Source of the DNA: an uncultured Lachnospiraceae bacterium
GTDB taxonomy: Bacteria > Bacillota > Clostridia > Lachnospirales > Lachnospiraceae
Length of the DNA: 19,874 nt
Reading direction: 5' to 3'
Assembly (NCBI GenBank): GCA_910578885.1
Contig: CAJTSH010000048.1
Span: forward strand, 1-19,874
The notes below the pieces were generated by a model that saw only the letters and a list, made by a program, of their open reading frames with translations, was not told where the DNA came from and ran no database searches. A program made the translations under genes and the position numbers. Shown here in pieces: positions 5,824 through 12,882 of this stretch (the first letter of the stretch is position 1; each line of letters opens with the position of its first letter).

Positions 5824-6590
5824 CATACATCCTCCCTGCCGATTACTTCTTTTGCAAGCAAGCGATAACTTTCTGCTCCTGCCGACTTGCTGTCATAAAG
5901 ATTAATTGGAAGTCCGTGGCTCGGGGCTTCTGCTAAACGTACATTTCTTGGAATGATAGTGTTATATATTGTTGTATTCAAATTCGTTTTTACGTTGTCC
6001 ACTACTTCGTTTGAAAGATTGGTTCTGGAATCATACATCGTAAATACTACGCCTTCCATTTTTAAATTCGGATTCAATCTTTCCTGAACAAGATCAATTG
6101 TATGTATCAACTGGCTAATTCCTTCCAATGCATAATACTCACACTGAATCGGAACGAGAATCGTATCCGCTGTTGTCATTGCATTTACTGTCAGCATATT
6201 CAGGGATGGAGGGCAATCAATTATGATAAAATCGTAATCGTCACGGATATAATCAATGGCATTTTTTAAAATGTATTCTTTATCATTGATTCCAAGAAGT
6301 TCAATCTCTGCACCTGCAAGATTTACATTAGAAGGTATGATATCCAGATTTTCAATTTCTGTTTTATGTATGCTCTGTTTTACTGTACATTCATCCAGTA
6401 TCAATTCATATACAGTGTGATCCATTTCTTCCTTATCAATGCCTAAGCCGCTTGTTGTATTTCCCTGTGGATCTAAGTCTATCACTAGTATTTTCTTACC
6501 GGCTTCTGCCAGACAGGCTGATAAATTGATGGACGTAGTTGTCTTTCCAACTCCACCTTTTTGGTTTGCAATTGCAATAATTCTTCCCAT
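5823..6590 (-). CDS. parA: chromosome-partition ATPase ParA (Soj)
   Basis: A 255-residue ParA/MinD-type ATPase that binds DNA nonspecifically in its ATP dimer form and moves ParB-parS complexes; in Firmicutes it also regulates DnaA. It carries the deviant Walker A motif QKGGVGKTT (residues 10-18), Walker A' VIDLDPQGNTT, Walker B FIIIDCPPSLNMLTVNAM, and the C-terminal RNVRLAEAPSHGLP block typical of the Soj branch. It has no N-terminal helix-turn-helix, as expected for a chromosomal type. The start follows AAAGGA by seven bases. Its stop overlaps the parB start, so the two are coupled. An extended -10 promoter precedes it at 6646. Confidence 0.96.
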   Translation of the reverse strand: MGRIIAIANQKGGVGKTTTSINLSACLAEAGKKILVIDLDPQGNTTSGLGIDKEEMDHTVYELILDECTVKQSIHKTEIENLDIIPSNVNLAGAEIELLGINDKEYILKNAIDYIRDDYDFIIIDCPPSLNMLTVNAMTTADTILVPIQCEYYALEGISQLIHTIDLVQERLNPNLKMEGVVFTMYDSRTNLSNEVVDNVKTNLNTTIYNTIIPRNVRLAEAPSHGLPINLYDSKSAGAESYRLLAKEVIGREDV

Positions 6591-6645
6591 TATTTTTTCC
6601 TTTCTAGTACATCTTTAGATTATTTTTTAAGTAAGACGCTATTTT

Positions 6646-6654
6646 ATTATAGCA
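6646..6654 (-). promoter_or_regulatory. extended -10 promoter of the par operon
   Basis: The minus strand shows TGCTATAAT: a perfect TATAAT at 6646-6651 preceded by the TGn extension. No good -35 is visible, which is usual with extended -10 promoters. It lies about 55 bases upstream of parA. Confidence 0.55.
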
Positions 6655-6742
6655 CATATTATTTCTATTACCATATTAAATTGAATATTTTTCAAACGTC
6701 ACCTTTATTAATATATTAAAAAAGTGATAGTATTCTAATGTA

Positions 6743-7195
6743 TTATAATAAATCCCTTTTCGGAAATTTCTCCATTAACCAATGGGTTTCTGTCTCATCA
6801 TATTTACTAAATCCTACTCTTTGATAAAGAATTCTTGCAGAATTTTCTTTATATGTTTTTAAATAAATTCTCACATTTTTATTTTCTTCCAGAACATTTA
6901 TAAGAATTTGTGTTCCTATTCCTTTTCCTTGATAATCAGGCAATATTGCAAACATATCAACACATGCATCGCCAATCTCATCATAATAGAGAGTAAATAT
7001 ACCTATATCTATACCTTTATATTGTATGATACTCGTATCATCTAGATGTTCATCCATTTCCTTTTGTATCAATTCAATCTGCATTTGTTTATTCCAACCG
7101 TATATTTTTTCTACATACCATTTAAAGCACTTCTCTTTTAACTTGTATATAAATTTAATATCTGTATTATTACATTTTCTAAAAGTGTATTCCAT
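6743..7195 (-). CDS. GNAT family N-acetyltransferase
   Basis: A 150-residue protein with the GNAT fold: an N-terminal strand MEYTFRKCNNTDIKFIYKLK, a central strand (DACVDMFAILPDYQGKG) running into the acetyl-CoA pyrophosphate loop QGKGIGTQIL, and motif B-like NSARILYQRVGFSKYDETET near the end. The R/QxxGxG/A signature is read as Q-G-K-G-I-G. The substrate cannot be told from sequence; the family acetylates small molecules, antibiotics, peptides or protein N-termini. AGGAG precedes the start by eight bases, and it has its own promoter. It is a single gene inserted between parA and the parS region, transcribed in the same direction as parA, and no functional link to partition is evident. Confidence 0.85.
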   Translation of the reverse strand: MEYTFRKCNNTDIKFIYKLKEKCFKWYVEKIYGWNKQMQIELIQKEMDEHLDDTSIIQYKGIDIGIFTLYYDEIGDACVDMFAILPDYQGKGIGTQILINVLEENKNVRIYLKTYKENSARILYQRVGFSKYDETETHWLMEKFPKRDLL

Positions 7196-7231
7196 ATCTT
7201 TATCTCCTACAATTTTAGATTTATTGATATA

Positions 7232-7260
7232 ATTATAATTTATTTAAGACAGAATCACAA
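7232..7260 (-). promoter_or_regulatory. promoter of the GNAT gene
   Basis: Minus-strand -35 TTGTGA (7255-7260) and perfect -10 TATAAT (7232-7237), 17-base spacer, upstream of the start at 7195. Confidence 0.6.
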
Positions 7261-7354
7261 TTCTAAAAATCAAGTAATTATAAGTTTATATAAATTGAAA
7301 TATATATTTTTCTCATTTATTATATTTATCTATTGTTTTATTACCTATCTAAAA

Positions 7355-7370
7355 TGTTTCACGTGAAACA
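7355..7370. promoter_or_regulatory. parS centromere site 1
   Basis: The 16-base palindrome TGTTTCACGTGAAACA, the exact consensus bound by ParB/Spo0J, lies in AT-rich noncoding DNA about 770 bases upstream of parA. Confidence 0.95.
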
Positions 7371-7737
7371 TATATTTTATAAATTAGAATAAACTTCAGA
7401 TGGACAGCACAATACAAATTTTTATATTAATTCAAAAGAAAGATTCTCATAAGCTATACTCAAAATAACTCTAAGATTCTTATGCTTCTACTAGTTTTCA
7501 ACCCTCTTCAAATAAATTTTATATTTTAACTGTATTGTCCAAATATCAGATTAGCAGCGTCAGTCCTGTATCAATCCTTTAAGTTCTTTTTTCTATATAT
7601 TTATATACTATTTCGAAACTACACATAATAAGACCTTCATTATGTGAACTATTCTCTAGTAATCTATTTTCACTCATGATATGTAAAAACATACAACACT
7701 TCCACTAATAAAATCACCCTATACAAGAAAAATAATA
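7371..7737. other. AT-rich intergenic stretch without recognisable gene
   Basis: Between the first parS site and the terminator at 7738 I find no open frame with a ribosome binding site, no RNA gene and no strong repeat. A weak relation between GACAGCACAATAC near 7405 and GTATTGTCC near 7532 may be a degenerate inverted repeat. Confidence 0.4.
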
Positions 7738-7763
7738 GAGTAGAGAAGATTTTTCTCCTACTC
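7738..7763 (-). terminator. terminator hairpin behind the parS micro-ORF
   Basis: On the minus strand GAGTAG(G)AGAA pairs with TTCTCTACTC around a five-base loop (10 bp with one bulged G) and is followed by TATTATTTTTC. The micro-ORF stop codon TAG is part of the stem, which ties terminator and micro-ORF together. Confidence 0.6.
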
Positions 7764-7847
7764 GCTGCCTGATGCGTATGCAGCTTCTGATGCTACTTTT
7801 CCCATGAGCCCCTGCGCACTGAAAAACAAATGTTTCACGTGAAACAT
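7758..7847 (-). CDS. candidate 29-residue micro-ORF starting inside parS
   Basis: The ATG at 7845-7847 overlaps parS site 2 so that the parS bases themselves encode MFHVKH. The frame continues LFFSAQGLMGKVASEAAYAS and ends GSE with TAG at 7758-7760, inside the terminator stem. No Shine-Dalgarno sequence precedes the first ATG; an internal ATG at residue 15 is preceded by CAGGGG. The segment is clearly GC-richer than its surroundings and its composition (Ala, Ser, Gly) looks protein-like. I do not recognise a function. It could be a tiny peptide, a translated leader, or a structured noncoding RNA whose open frame is chance. Confidence 0.4.
   Translation of the reverse strand: MFHVKHLFFSAQGLMGKVASEAAYASGSE
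7831..7846. promoter_or_regulatory. parS centromere site 2
   Basis: A second exact TGTTTCACGTGAAACA, 476 bases from the first. It coincides with the start codon of the candidate micro-ORF on the minus strand. Confidence 0.95.
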
Positions 7848-7924
7848 TTATTTTACTAATCACTATATATTGTGTTAAATATTATTCCATCTCTCTCCAA
7901 TTTTGAAAAGACTTCTAGAACAAA

Positions 7925-8086
7925 GTGAGAAGCCCACATCAACTCCTTATTCTCACTCATAAGGGTGTTGGACATCCAATGGATGTTCGTTTGCACCAAC
8001 CGAAGCAGAGCGAAAACTTTAAACACTTTGATGCGCCGAGTACAAATTTATCCTAAGGGAATCAGACTTAACTGGAGATTCCTTAG
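7925..8086. repeat. cluster of hairpins in a GC-richer island
   Basis: Three inverted repeats follow one another: GTGAGAA/TTCTCAC (7925-7956); GTTGG/CCAAC enclosing ACATCCA/TGGATGT (7967-8000); and CTAAGGGAATC/GATTCCTTAG (8053-8086, one bulge). The block is GC-richer than the DNA around it and also repeats GGTTGGTG on the minus strand. No ribosome binding site or long frame is present. It may be a structured RNA upstream of the micro-ORF, or a degraded repetitive element. Confidence 0.45.
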
Positions 8087-8384
8087 AACCACCAACCTTA
8101 GCAACATGACACCTTTCACACGAGTGCACATTATATTTTTATCAAGTAGTTGAATTTCATCCAATGTAATATTTGCAACATTATGAATTAACATAGTAAA
8201 GAACTGAAAAATTGCATAACTTTTTTATGTCTATTATCCGTTCCCCATAATATTTTCCATCCATCTGTATAAACATAAAAATACAGAAATAAAAAAATTT
8301 TAAATATGTCTTTGCCTTAACCTCTGTATTTTCAAAAGAATATTGTGAATTTAATTACATTTTGAATAGTTATATCTAATTCTT
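8087..8384. other. AT-rich intergenic stretch
   Basis: Nothing certain. A 48-codon frame on the minus strand (8048-8194) lacks a ribosome binding site and runs into the hairpin island. The coiled-coil gene ends at the right side of this stretch without a visible terminator. Confidence 0.35.
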
Positions 8385-8936
8385 TCAAACTGATAATTTC
8401 AACTTCAGTTCTTCTAACTTTTGCTCTATCTGTGGTAAGAGCTCTCCAAGTTCAATTTTAGTCCGTACCACATCTACTTCAATAAACTTCATAGAATAAT
8501 TTATCCTATCTAATATAGATTCTATATCATTAATATCTTCTATTATTTCTCTACTTTTTTCACATGAAACATTTTTCTCCTCTTTCTCCAATTCTTCCTC
8601 CTGTTCATCTTCACTCTCTTTCTTCTCAAGATTTTGTATCATAACATATATTTCATCTCTTGACTTTTGATTATCTTTCATTTGTTGTTCTATTTCAAGA
8701 GCTTCTTTATATAAAGATTCTTTTTCAGACTTTAATTCATTTATCTTTTCTTTATTTTTTGCATTTACTTCCCTTGGTGTAAATGATTCAAAATTTGGAT
8801 CATTCTTCTCCTCTAATATCTCTATGAATCTATCTATCTCTTTTATTCTAAATACAACCTCTGCACTTTTCTCTTCTAACTTTGAATTTTCATTCAAAAT
8901 TGTTTCCATCATATTTTCTAAATATTGTTTTATCAT
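8385..8936 (-). CDS. orphan coiled-coil protein, faintly like the DegS sensor domain
   Basis: A 183-residue, highly charged, almost wholly helical protein starting MIKQYLENMMETILNENSK at 8936, with GGAGG five bases upstream; the earlier ATG at 8954 overlaps that signal. It has two long coiled-coil stretches separated by a Glu/Lys-rich hinge (KKESEDEQEEELEKEEKN). The segment FESFTPREVNAKNKEKINEL followed by a long heptad helix recalls the N-terminal sensor domain of the two-component kinase DegS, but no kinase domain follows. There is no membrane helix. It could be a stand-alone sensor or adaptor, or a remnant. It is divergent to the hydrolase gene. A possible -10 TATAAT lies at 9004-9009. Confidence 0.6.
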   Translation of the reverse strand: MIKQYLENMMETILNENSKLEEKSAEVVFRIKEIDRFIEILEEKNDPNFESFTPREVNAKNKEKINELKSEKESLYKEALEIEQQMKDNQKSRDEIYVMIQNLEKKESEDEQEEELEKEEKNVSCEKSREIIEDINDIESILDRINYSMKFIEVDVVRTKIELGELLPQIEQKLEELKLKLSV

Positions 8937-9060
8937 AACATCCTCCAAACACATGTTCTAAATAAACTAACAGTAATTACAAATTGTTAATAGTTTTCTT
9001 TAGATTATATCCTATTTATATTTGAATGAATAGCATTTTTTAACTTTTCCAATTTTCTAT

Positions 9061-9089
9061 TTGTAAAGACATCTGGAATTGTTTATAAT
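9061..9089 (+). promoter_or_regulatory. promoter of the hydrolase-like gene
   Basis: -35 TTGTAA (9061-9066), 17-base spacer, perfect -10 TATAAT (9084-9089), about 50 bases before the ATG at 9140. Confidence 0.65.
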
Positions 9090-9139
9090 AAGAGTAGACA
9101 ATTTTACTAAACCTTGATTCCAGCATTGGAGGTAATCAT

Positions 9140-10087
9140 ATGAATAAAAGTTTCAAAAAATTTATTGCATTTACAGTATGCGCAACTGCAGGTATCCATT
9201 GTATTAACCGCATAATAAATTATACTGCTACCTTAAAAAATCTTCTTGGTTCCGATAAAGGTAATTTTTATAACTGGAAAAACGGAGATATTTTTTACAC
9301 CGTTAGCGGCAGCGGCTCACCTGTCCTTCTGGTTCACGACTTACATCCGGCAAGTTCTTCTGTAGAATGGTCAAAAGTCATTAAGAAATTAGAAAAGAAT
9401 CATAAGGTCTACTGTATTGATATACTTGGATGCGGACGCTCCGATAAACCGGCGATTACGTACACCAGTTACTTATTCGTCCAGATGATAAATGATTTTG
9501 TAAAAGATGTCATTAAAGAAGAAACAACATTGATAGCAACAGGCGCTTCTTCTTCTTTTTCAATCATGACAAATATCATGAATCCGGAAAATTTTAAAAA
9601 GGTTATTGTAGTAAATCCAGAGTGCTTATCAGATTTAATGTCTCAGCCAAACAAGAAAAAAGTTCTTTATAAATATTTCATGGATTGCCCGATTTTTGGA
9701 ACCTTCTTCTACAATGTAGAAATGGGTCATAACAATATCATAAAAATGCTTCAAGGAAAATGTTATTCAAATAACCGTATGGTTCCTACGAAAATAACAG
9801 AAATGTATTTTGAAGCTGCACACCTTGGAAATGAAAAAGGGCGTCACCTTCTTTCGAGTATTTGCGCCGGCTATACAAACGTAAATGTAGGACATGCAAT
9901 ACCCAAAATTAAAAACCTTTGTATTATCGGTAGTAGAGAACGCGCCAACAATATGAAGATTATTGACGAATACACCAGAGTCAATTCAACTATTGAAACT
10001 GCTTCTGTATCCGGCTCCAAGTATCTTCCACAGTTGGAAGTACCTGAAAAATTTTATGACGTATTGAACATGTTCCTAAATAAATAA
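9140..10087 (+). CDS. membrane-anchored alpha/beta-hydrolase-like protein, possibly inactive
   Basis: A 315-residue protein on the strand opposite to its neighbours, GGAGG seven bases before ATG. A moderately hydrophobic N-terminal segment (residues 7-26) suggests a membrane anchor. The alpha/beta-hydrolase core follows: oxyanion-loop region VLLVHDLHPASSS (HD replaces the usual HG), strand-turn YCIDILGCGRSDKP, nucleophile elbow TGASSSF with Ser137 (last Gly of GxSxG replaced by Ser139), acid region CIIGSRERANN with Glu267 where Asp is usual, and SGSKYLPQLEVPEKF, where the canonical GHxPxxE histidine is replaced by Tyr295. The fold is clear and the catalytic triad is not. It is probably a binding protein or a much altered enzyme; the substrate is unknown. 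Confidence 0.8.
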   Translation: MNKSFKKFIAFTVCATAGIHCINRIINYTATLKNLLGSDKGNFYNWKNGDIFYTVSGSGSPVLLVHDLHPASSSVEWSKVIKKLEKNHKVYCIDILGCGRSDKPAITYTSYLFVQMINDFVKDVIKEETTLIATGASSSFSIMTNIMNPENFKKVIVVNPECLSDLMSQPNKKKVLYKYFMDCPIFGTFFYNVEMGHNNIIKMLQGKCYSNNRMVPTKITEMYFEAAHLGNEKGRHLLSSICAGYTNVNVGHAIPKIKNLCIIGSRERANNMKIIDEYTRVNSTIETASVSGSKYLPQLEVPEKFYDVLNMFLNK

Positions 10088-10090
10088 AAC

Positions 10091-10158
10091 ATGGACTGTT
10101 GCATAAGAGCATTCAAATAACGATTCTTGTTACTGAATTTACTATTGCAACAGTCCAT
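10091..10158. terminator. bidirectional terminator between the hydrolase-like gene and rsmG
   Basis: A perfect 13-bp inverted repeat, ATGGACTGTTGCA (10091-10103) and TGCAACAGTCCAT (10146-10158), separated by 42 bases. T-rich tracts follow on both strands. It lies between two convergent genes, the classical place for a shared terminator. Confidence 0.7.
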
Positions 10159-10186
10159 ATTTTTGTCTGATGATATAACCTATCTC

Positions 10187-10909
10187 CTATTTCAATGGCT
10201 GCTTTGAAGGAGTCCCCGCCTTTCTCGGATAAGTTTTGGGCGTCTTCTTCACTTTTTCAATCAAAACAAAAGAACGGTGAAGATCGTTTTCTCCGAATGT
10301 AAAACGATGAACCTCTTCTATCTGACCACCAAGCAAAAAAACTGCTTTTTTTGCTTCCTCCACTTCCTCCAATATATCATCAGATTTATATGACACAAAT
10401 TTTCCGCTTAAAGATACAAAGGGAAGGCAATATTCACTCAAAGTAGAAAGGTTTGCAACTGCACGCGAAACACAAAGATCATACTGCTCCCGATACTCCG
10501 ATTTCCTTGCAAGTTCCTCTGCTCTTGCATGAATTGCAGTAATTCCTTCCAGCTTAAGTTCTTCTATTACTTCATTCAAAAATCCAATTCTTTTATTTAA
10601 AGAATCCGCTAAGGTAATCTTAAGCTCAGGAAATACAATTTTAAGCGGAATCCCAGGAAATCCCGCTCCCGTCCCCATATCAAGAACTGACAATTCTTTT
10701 CTCAAATCTATTACCGCACCCAAAGAAACACTATCCAAAAAATGCTTTTCTATTACTTCATTAAATTCCGTGATGGCAGTAAGATTCATTACTTTATTCT
10801 TTTCCACAAGAATTTCATAAAATGTTGAAAACTGCCGCTTTTGTTTATCAGAAAGTGTAATATTCCACTCTGACAGAATTTTTTCAAAATATTCTAAATG
10901 ATATTCCAA
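10187..10909 (-). CDS. rsmG: 16S rRNA (guanine-527-N7) methyltransferase RsmG
   Basis: RsmG (GidB) uses S-adenosylmethionine to methylate N7 of G527 in the 530 loop of 16S rRNA; loss gives low-level streptomycin resistance in many bacteria. The 240-residue length is typical. The SAM-binding motif VLDMGTGAGFPGIPL is at residues 75-89, preceded by MNLTAI and HFLDS, and the downstream block VSRAVANLSTLSEYCLPFV is also characteristic. The start is TTG at 10909, with AAGGAG about nine bases upstream; no ATG fits the homologous N-terminus (YHLEYFEKILSEW). It is the last gene of the mnmE-mnmG-rsmG operon, about 36 bases behind mnmG. Confidence 0.95.
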   Translation of the reverse strand: MEYHLEYFEKILSEWNITLSDKQKRQFSTFYEILVEKNKVMNLTAITEFNEVIEKHFLDSVSLGAVIDLRKELSVLDMGTGAGFPGIPLKIVFPELKITLADSLNKRIGFLNEVIEELKLEGITAIHARAEELARKSEYREQYDLCVSRAVANLSTLSEYCLPFVSLSGKFVSYKSDDILEEVEEAKKAVFLLGGQIEEVHRFTFGENDLHRSFVLIEKVKKTPKTYPRKAGTPSKQPLK

Positions 10910-10945
10910 AGGACACTTCTCCTTCCTATATTATGTCTTCCATAC

Positions 10946-12853
10946 TCACGATTTCTTCTGATATTTCATCTGTTCCATATGAACAAGCAGCATAGATATA
11001 TCTGCCGGTGAAACACCGGATATTCTTGAAGCCTGTCCAATCGAAATTGGTCTATATAACTTCAACTTCTGGCGGGCTTCAATACGAAGACTGTCAACCT
11101 CATCATAATTAAAGTCTTCCGGTATTTTTTTTTCTTCTAATTTCTTAAAATGTTCCACCTGTTTCATCTGCCTTTTTATATATCCATCATACTTAATGTT
11201 AATGCTGACCTGTTCCGCAACATCAGCAGGAAGCTCAGGACGTTCCTTATCAATCGGAGCTAAAACTTCATAAGATAATTCCGGTCTTCGAATCAGCTCG
11301 GTAAGGGTTGTTCCGGTATTCAAAGGAACAGAACCATACTGTTCTAAGAGAGACTGAACCTCCTTATTCGCTCCAACATTTACATGCTCTACTCTGGAAA
11401 TCTCCTGTGATATCAGCTTTTCTTTTTTCAATATCCACTGATAACGCTCCTCTGATATCAATCCTGCCTCGTATCCATATTTCGTTAAACGAAGATCCGC
11501 ATTATCCTGACGCAGCAATAAACGGTACTCCGCTCTGGACGTCATCATGCGATATGGTTCATGATTCTCTTTCGTAACTAAATCATCAATCAATACCCCA
11601 ATGTAGGATTCGGAACGTTTCAAAACAAGCTGCTTTTTATCTGAAATACTCATAGCAGCATTGATTCCTGCAATGAGTCCCTGAGCTGCCGCCTCCTCAT
11701 AGCCGGAGCTTCCGTTAAACTGACCGCCGCTGAATAATCCCTTTATCTTCTTAAATTCCAAAGTCGGCAGAAGCTGATTTGGATTGATACAGTCATATTC
11801 AATCGCATAAGCATTTCTTACGATATCTGCATTTTCTAACCCCGGAACACTCCGGTACATCTGATATTGTACGTCTTCCGGCAGAGAACTTGACATTCCG
11901 CCGACATACATTTCATTCGTATTGATTCCTTCCGGTTCAATAAATACCTGATGTCTATCCTTATCTGCAAATTTTACCACTTTATCTTCAATCGAGGGGC
12001 AATATCTTGGGCCTGTACCCTCTATCACGCCTGCATAAATTGGAGAACGGTCTAAATTTTCCCGTATCACCTCATGCGTTTTCTCATTTGTATAAGTCAG
12101 CCAACAGGAGACTTGCTCAATTTGAACATCTTCTGGATTTGTAGTAAAAGAAAACGGTACGACCCTCTCATCTCCGAACTGCTCCTGCATCTTCGTAAAG
12201 TCAATCGAACGTTTATCTATTCTTGCCGGAGTTCCAGTTTTAAAGCGGAAAACTTCTACACCATGTTCTTTTAAAGAATCAGTCAAATAATTCGCCGCCT
12301 GAAGTCCATTCGGTCCGGTATGCGTAATCATCTCTCCGCAGAGACAACGGGCGCAAAGATAAGTTCCGGTACAAAGAACAACAGATTTACAATAATAAGT
12401 TCTTCCGGAACAAGTCTTTACTCCTATAATCACCTGTTCACCGGATACTTCATCATTCTTCGTTATAATTTCAGAAACCTCAGCCTGACGAATCGTCAGA
12501 TGTTCGGTATTTTGTAAAGTTTTTCGCATTTCCATGCTATAAGCCGCTTTATCTGCCTGAGCACGCAGAGAATGAACCGCCGGTCCTTTAGATTTATTCA
12601 ACATTTTAGATTGGATAAATGTCTTGTCAATATTCTTTCCCATCTCACCGCCGAGAGCGTCGATTTCTCTTACCAAATGACCCTTCGAGCTTCCCCCAAT
12701 ATTCGGATTACAAGGCATGAGTGCAATACTGTCCACACTGACAGTAAAAATAATCGTTTCAAATCCAAGTCTGGCACAGGCAAGTGCAGCTTCACAACCG
12801 GCATGTCCCGCACCTACCACACACACATCATATGTTTCTTCTATCGCTGGCAT
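10946..12853 (-). CDS. mnmG: tRNA U34 carboxymethylaminomethyl-modifying enzyme subunit MnmG
   Basis: MnmG (GidA) forms with MnmE the FAD- and folate-dependent complex that puts cmnm5 on wobble uridine of tRNAs reading split codon boxes. It has 635 residues from the ATG at 12853, five bases after GGAGG; an ATG four codons earlier lies within that signal. Recognisable are the FAD-binding VVGAGHAGCEAA near the N-terminus, MPCNPNIGGSSKGHLVREID, the long FAD/tRNA-binding core with FKTGTPARID and LFSGGQFNGSSGYEEAAAQG, then MTSRAEYRLLLRQDNAD, and the C-terminal helical domain ending RISGVSPADISMLLVHMEQ that contacts MnmE. All look intact. Confidence 0.97.
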   Translation of the reverse strand: MPAIEETYDVCVVGAGHAGCEAALACARLGFETIIFTVSVDSIALMPCNPNIGGSSKGHLVREIDALGGEMGKNIDKTFIQSKMLNKSKGPAVHSLRAQADKAAYSMEMRKTLQNTEHLTIRQAEVSEIITKNDEVSGEQVIIGVKTCSGRTYYCKSVVLCTGTYLCARCLCGEMITHTGPNGLQAANYLTDSLKEHGVEVFRFKTGTPARIDKRSIDFTKMQEQFGDERVVPFSFTTNPEDVQIEQVSCWLTYTNEKTHEVIRENLDRSPIYAGVIEGTGPRYCPSIEDKVVKFADKDRHQVFIEPEGINTNEMYVGGMSSSLPEDVQYQMYRSVPGLENADIVRNAYAIEYDCINPNQLLPTLEFKKIKGLFSGGQFNGSSGYEEAAAQGLIAGINAAMSISDKKQLVLKRSESYIGVLIDDLVTKENHEPYRMMTSRAEYRLLLRQDNADLRLTKYGYEAGLISEERYQWILKKEKLISQEISRVEHVNVGANKEVQSLLEQYGSVPLNTGTTLTELIRRPELSYEVLAPIDKERPELPADVAEQVSINIKYDGYIKRQMKQVEHFKKLEEKKIPEDFNYDEVDSLRIEARQKLKLYRPISIGQASRISGVSPADISMLLVHMEQMKYQKKS

Positions 12854-12882
12854 TATTTCCTCCATTCTATCTTCGCCTAAAT

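Noticed and set aside
6700..6726. AT-rich hairpin behind the GNAT gene as terminator
   Set aside because: The stem is almost only A-T pairs and no T-run follows; too weak to call.
7965..8153. Plus-strand open frame of 62 codons in the hairpin island
   Set aside because: No ribosome binding site, and the sequence is dominated by inverted repeats. A structured element is more likely.
8048..8194. Minus-strand 48-codon frame (MLIHNVANITLDEIQ...)
   Set aside because: Partly protein-like but no ribosome binding site or promoter, and its end lies in a hairpin. Not supported as a gene.
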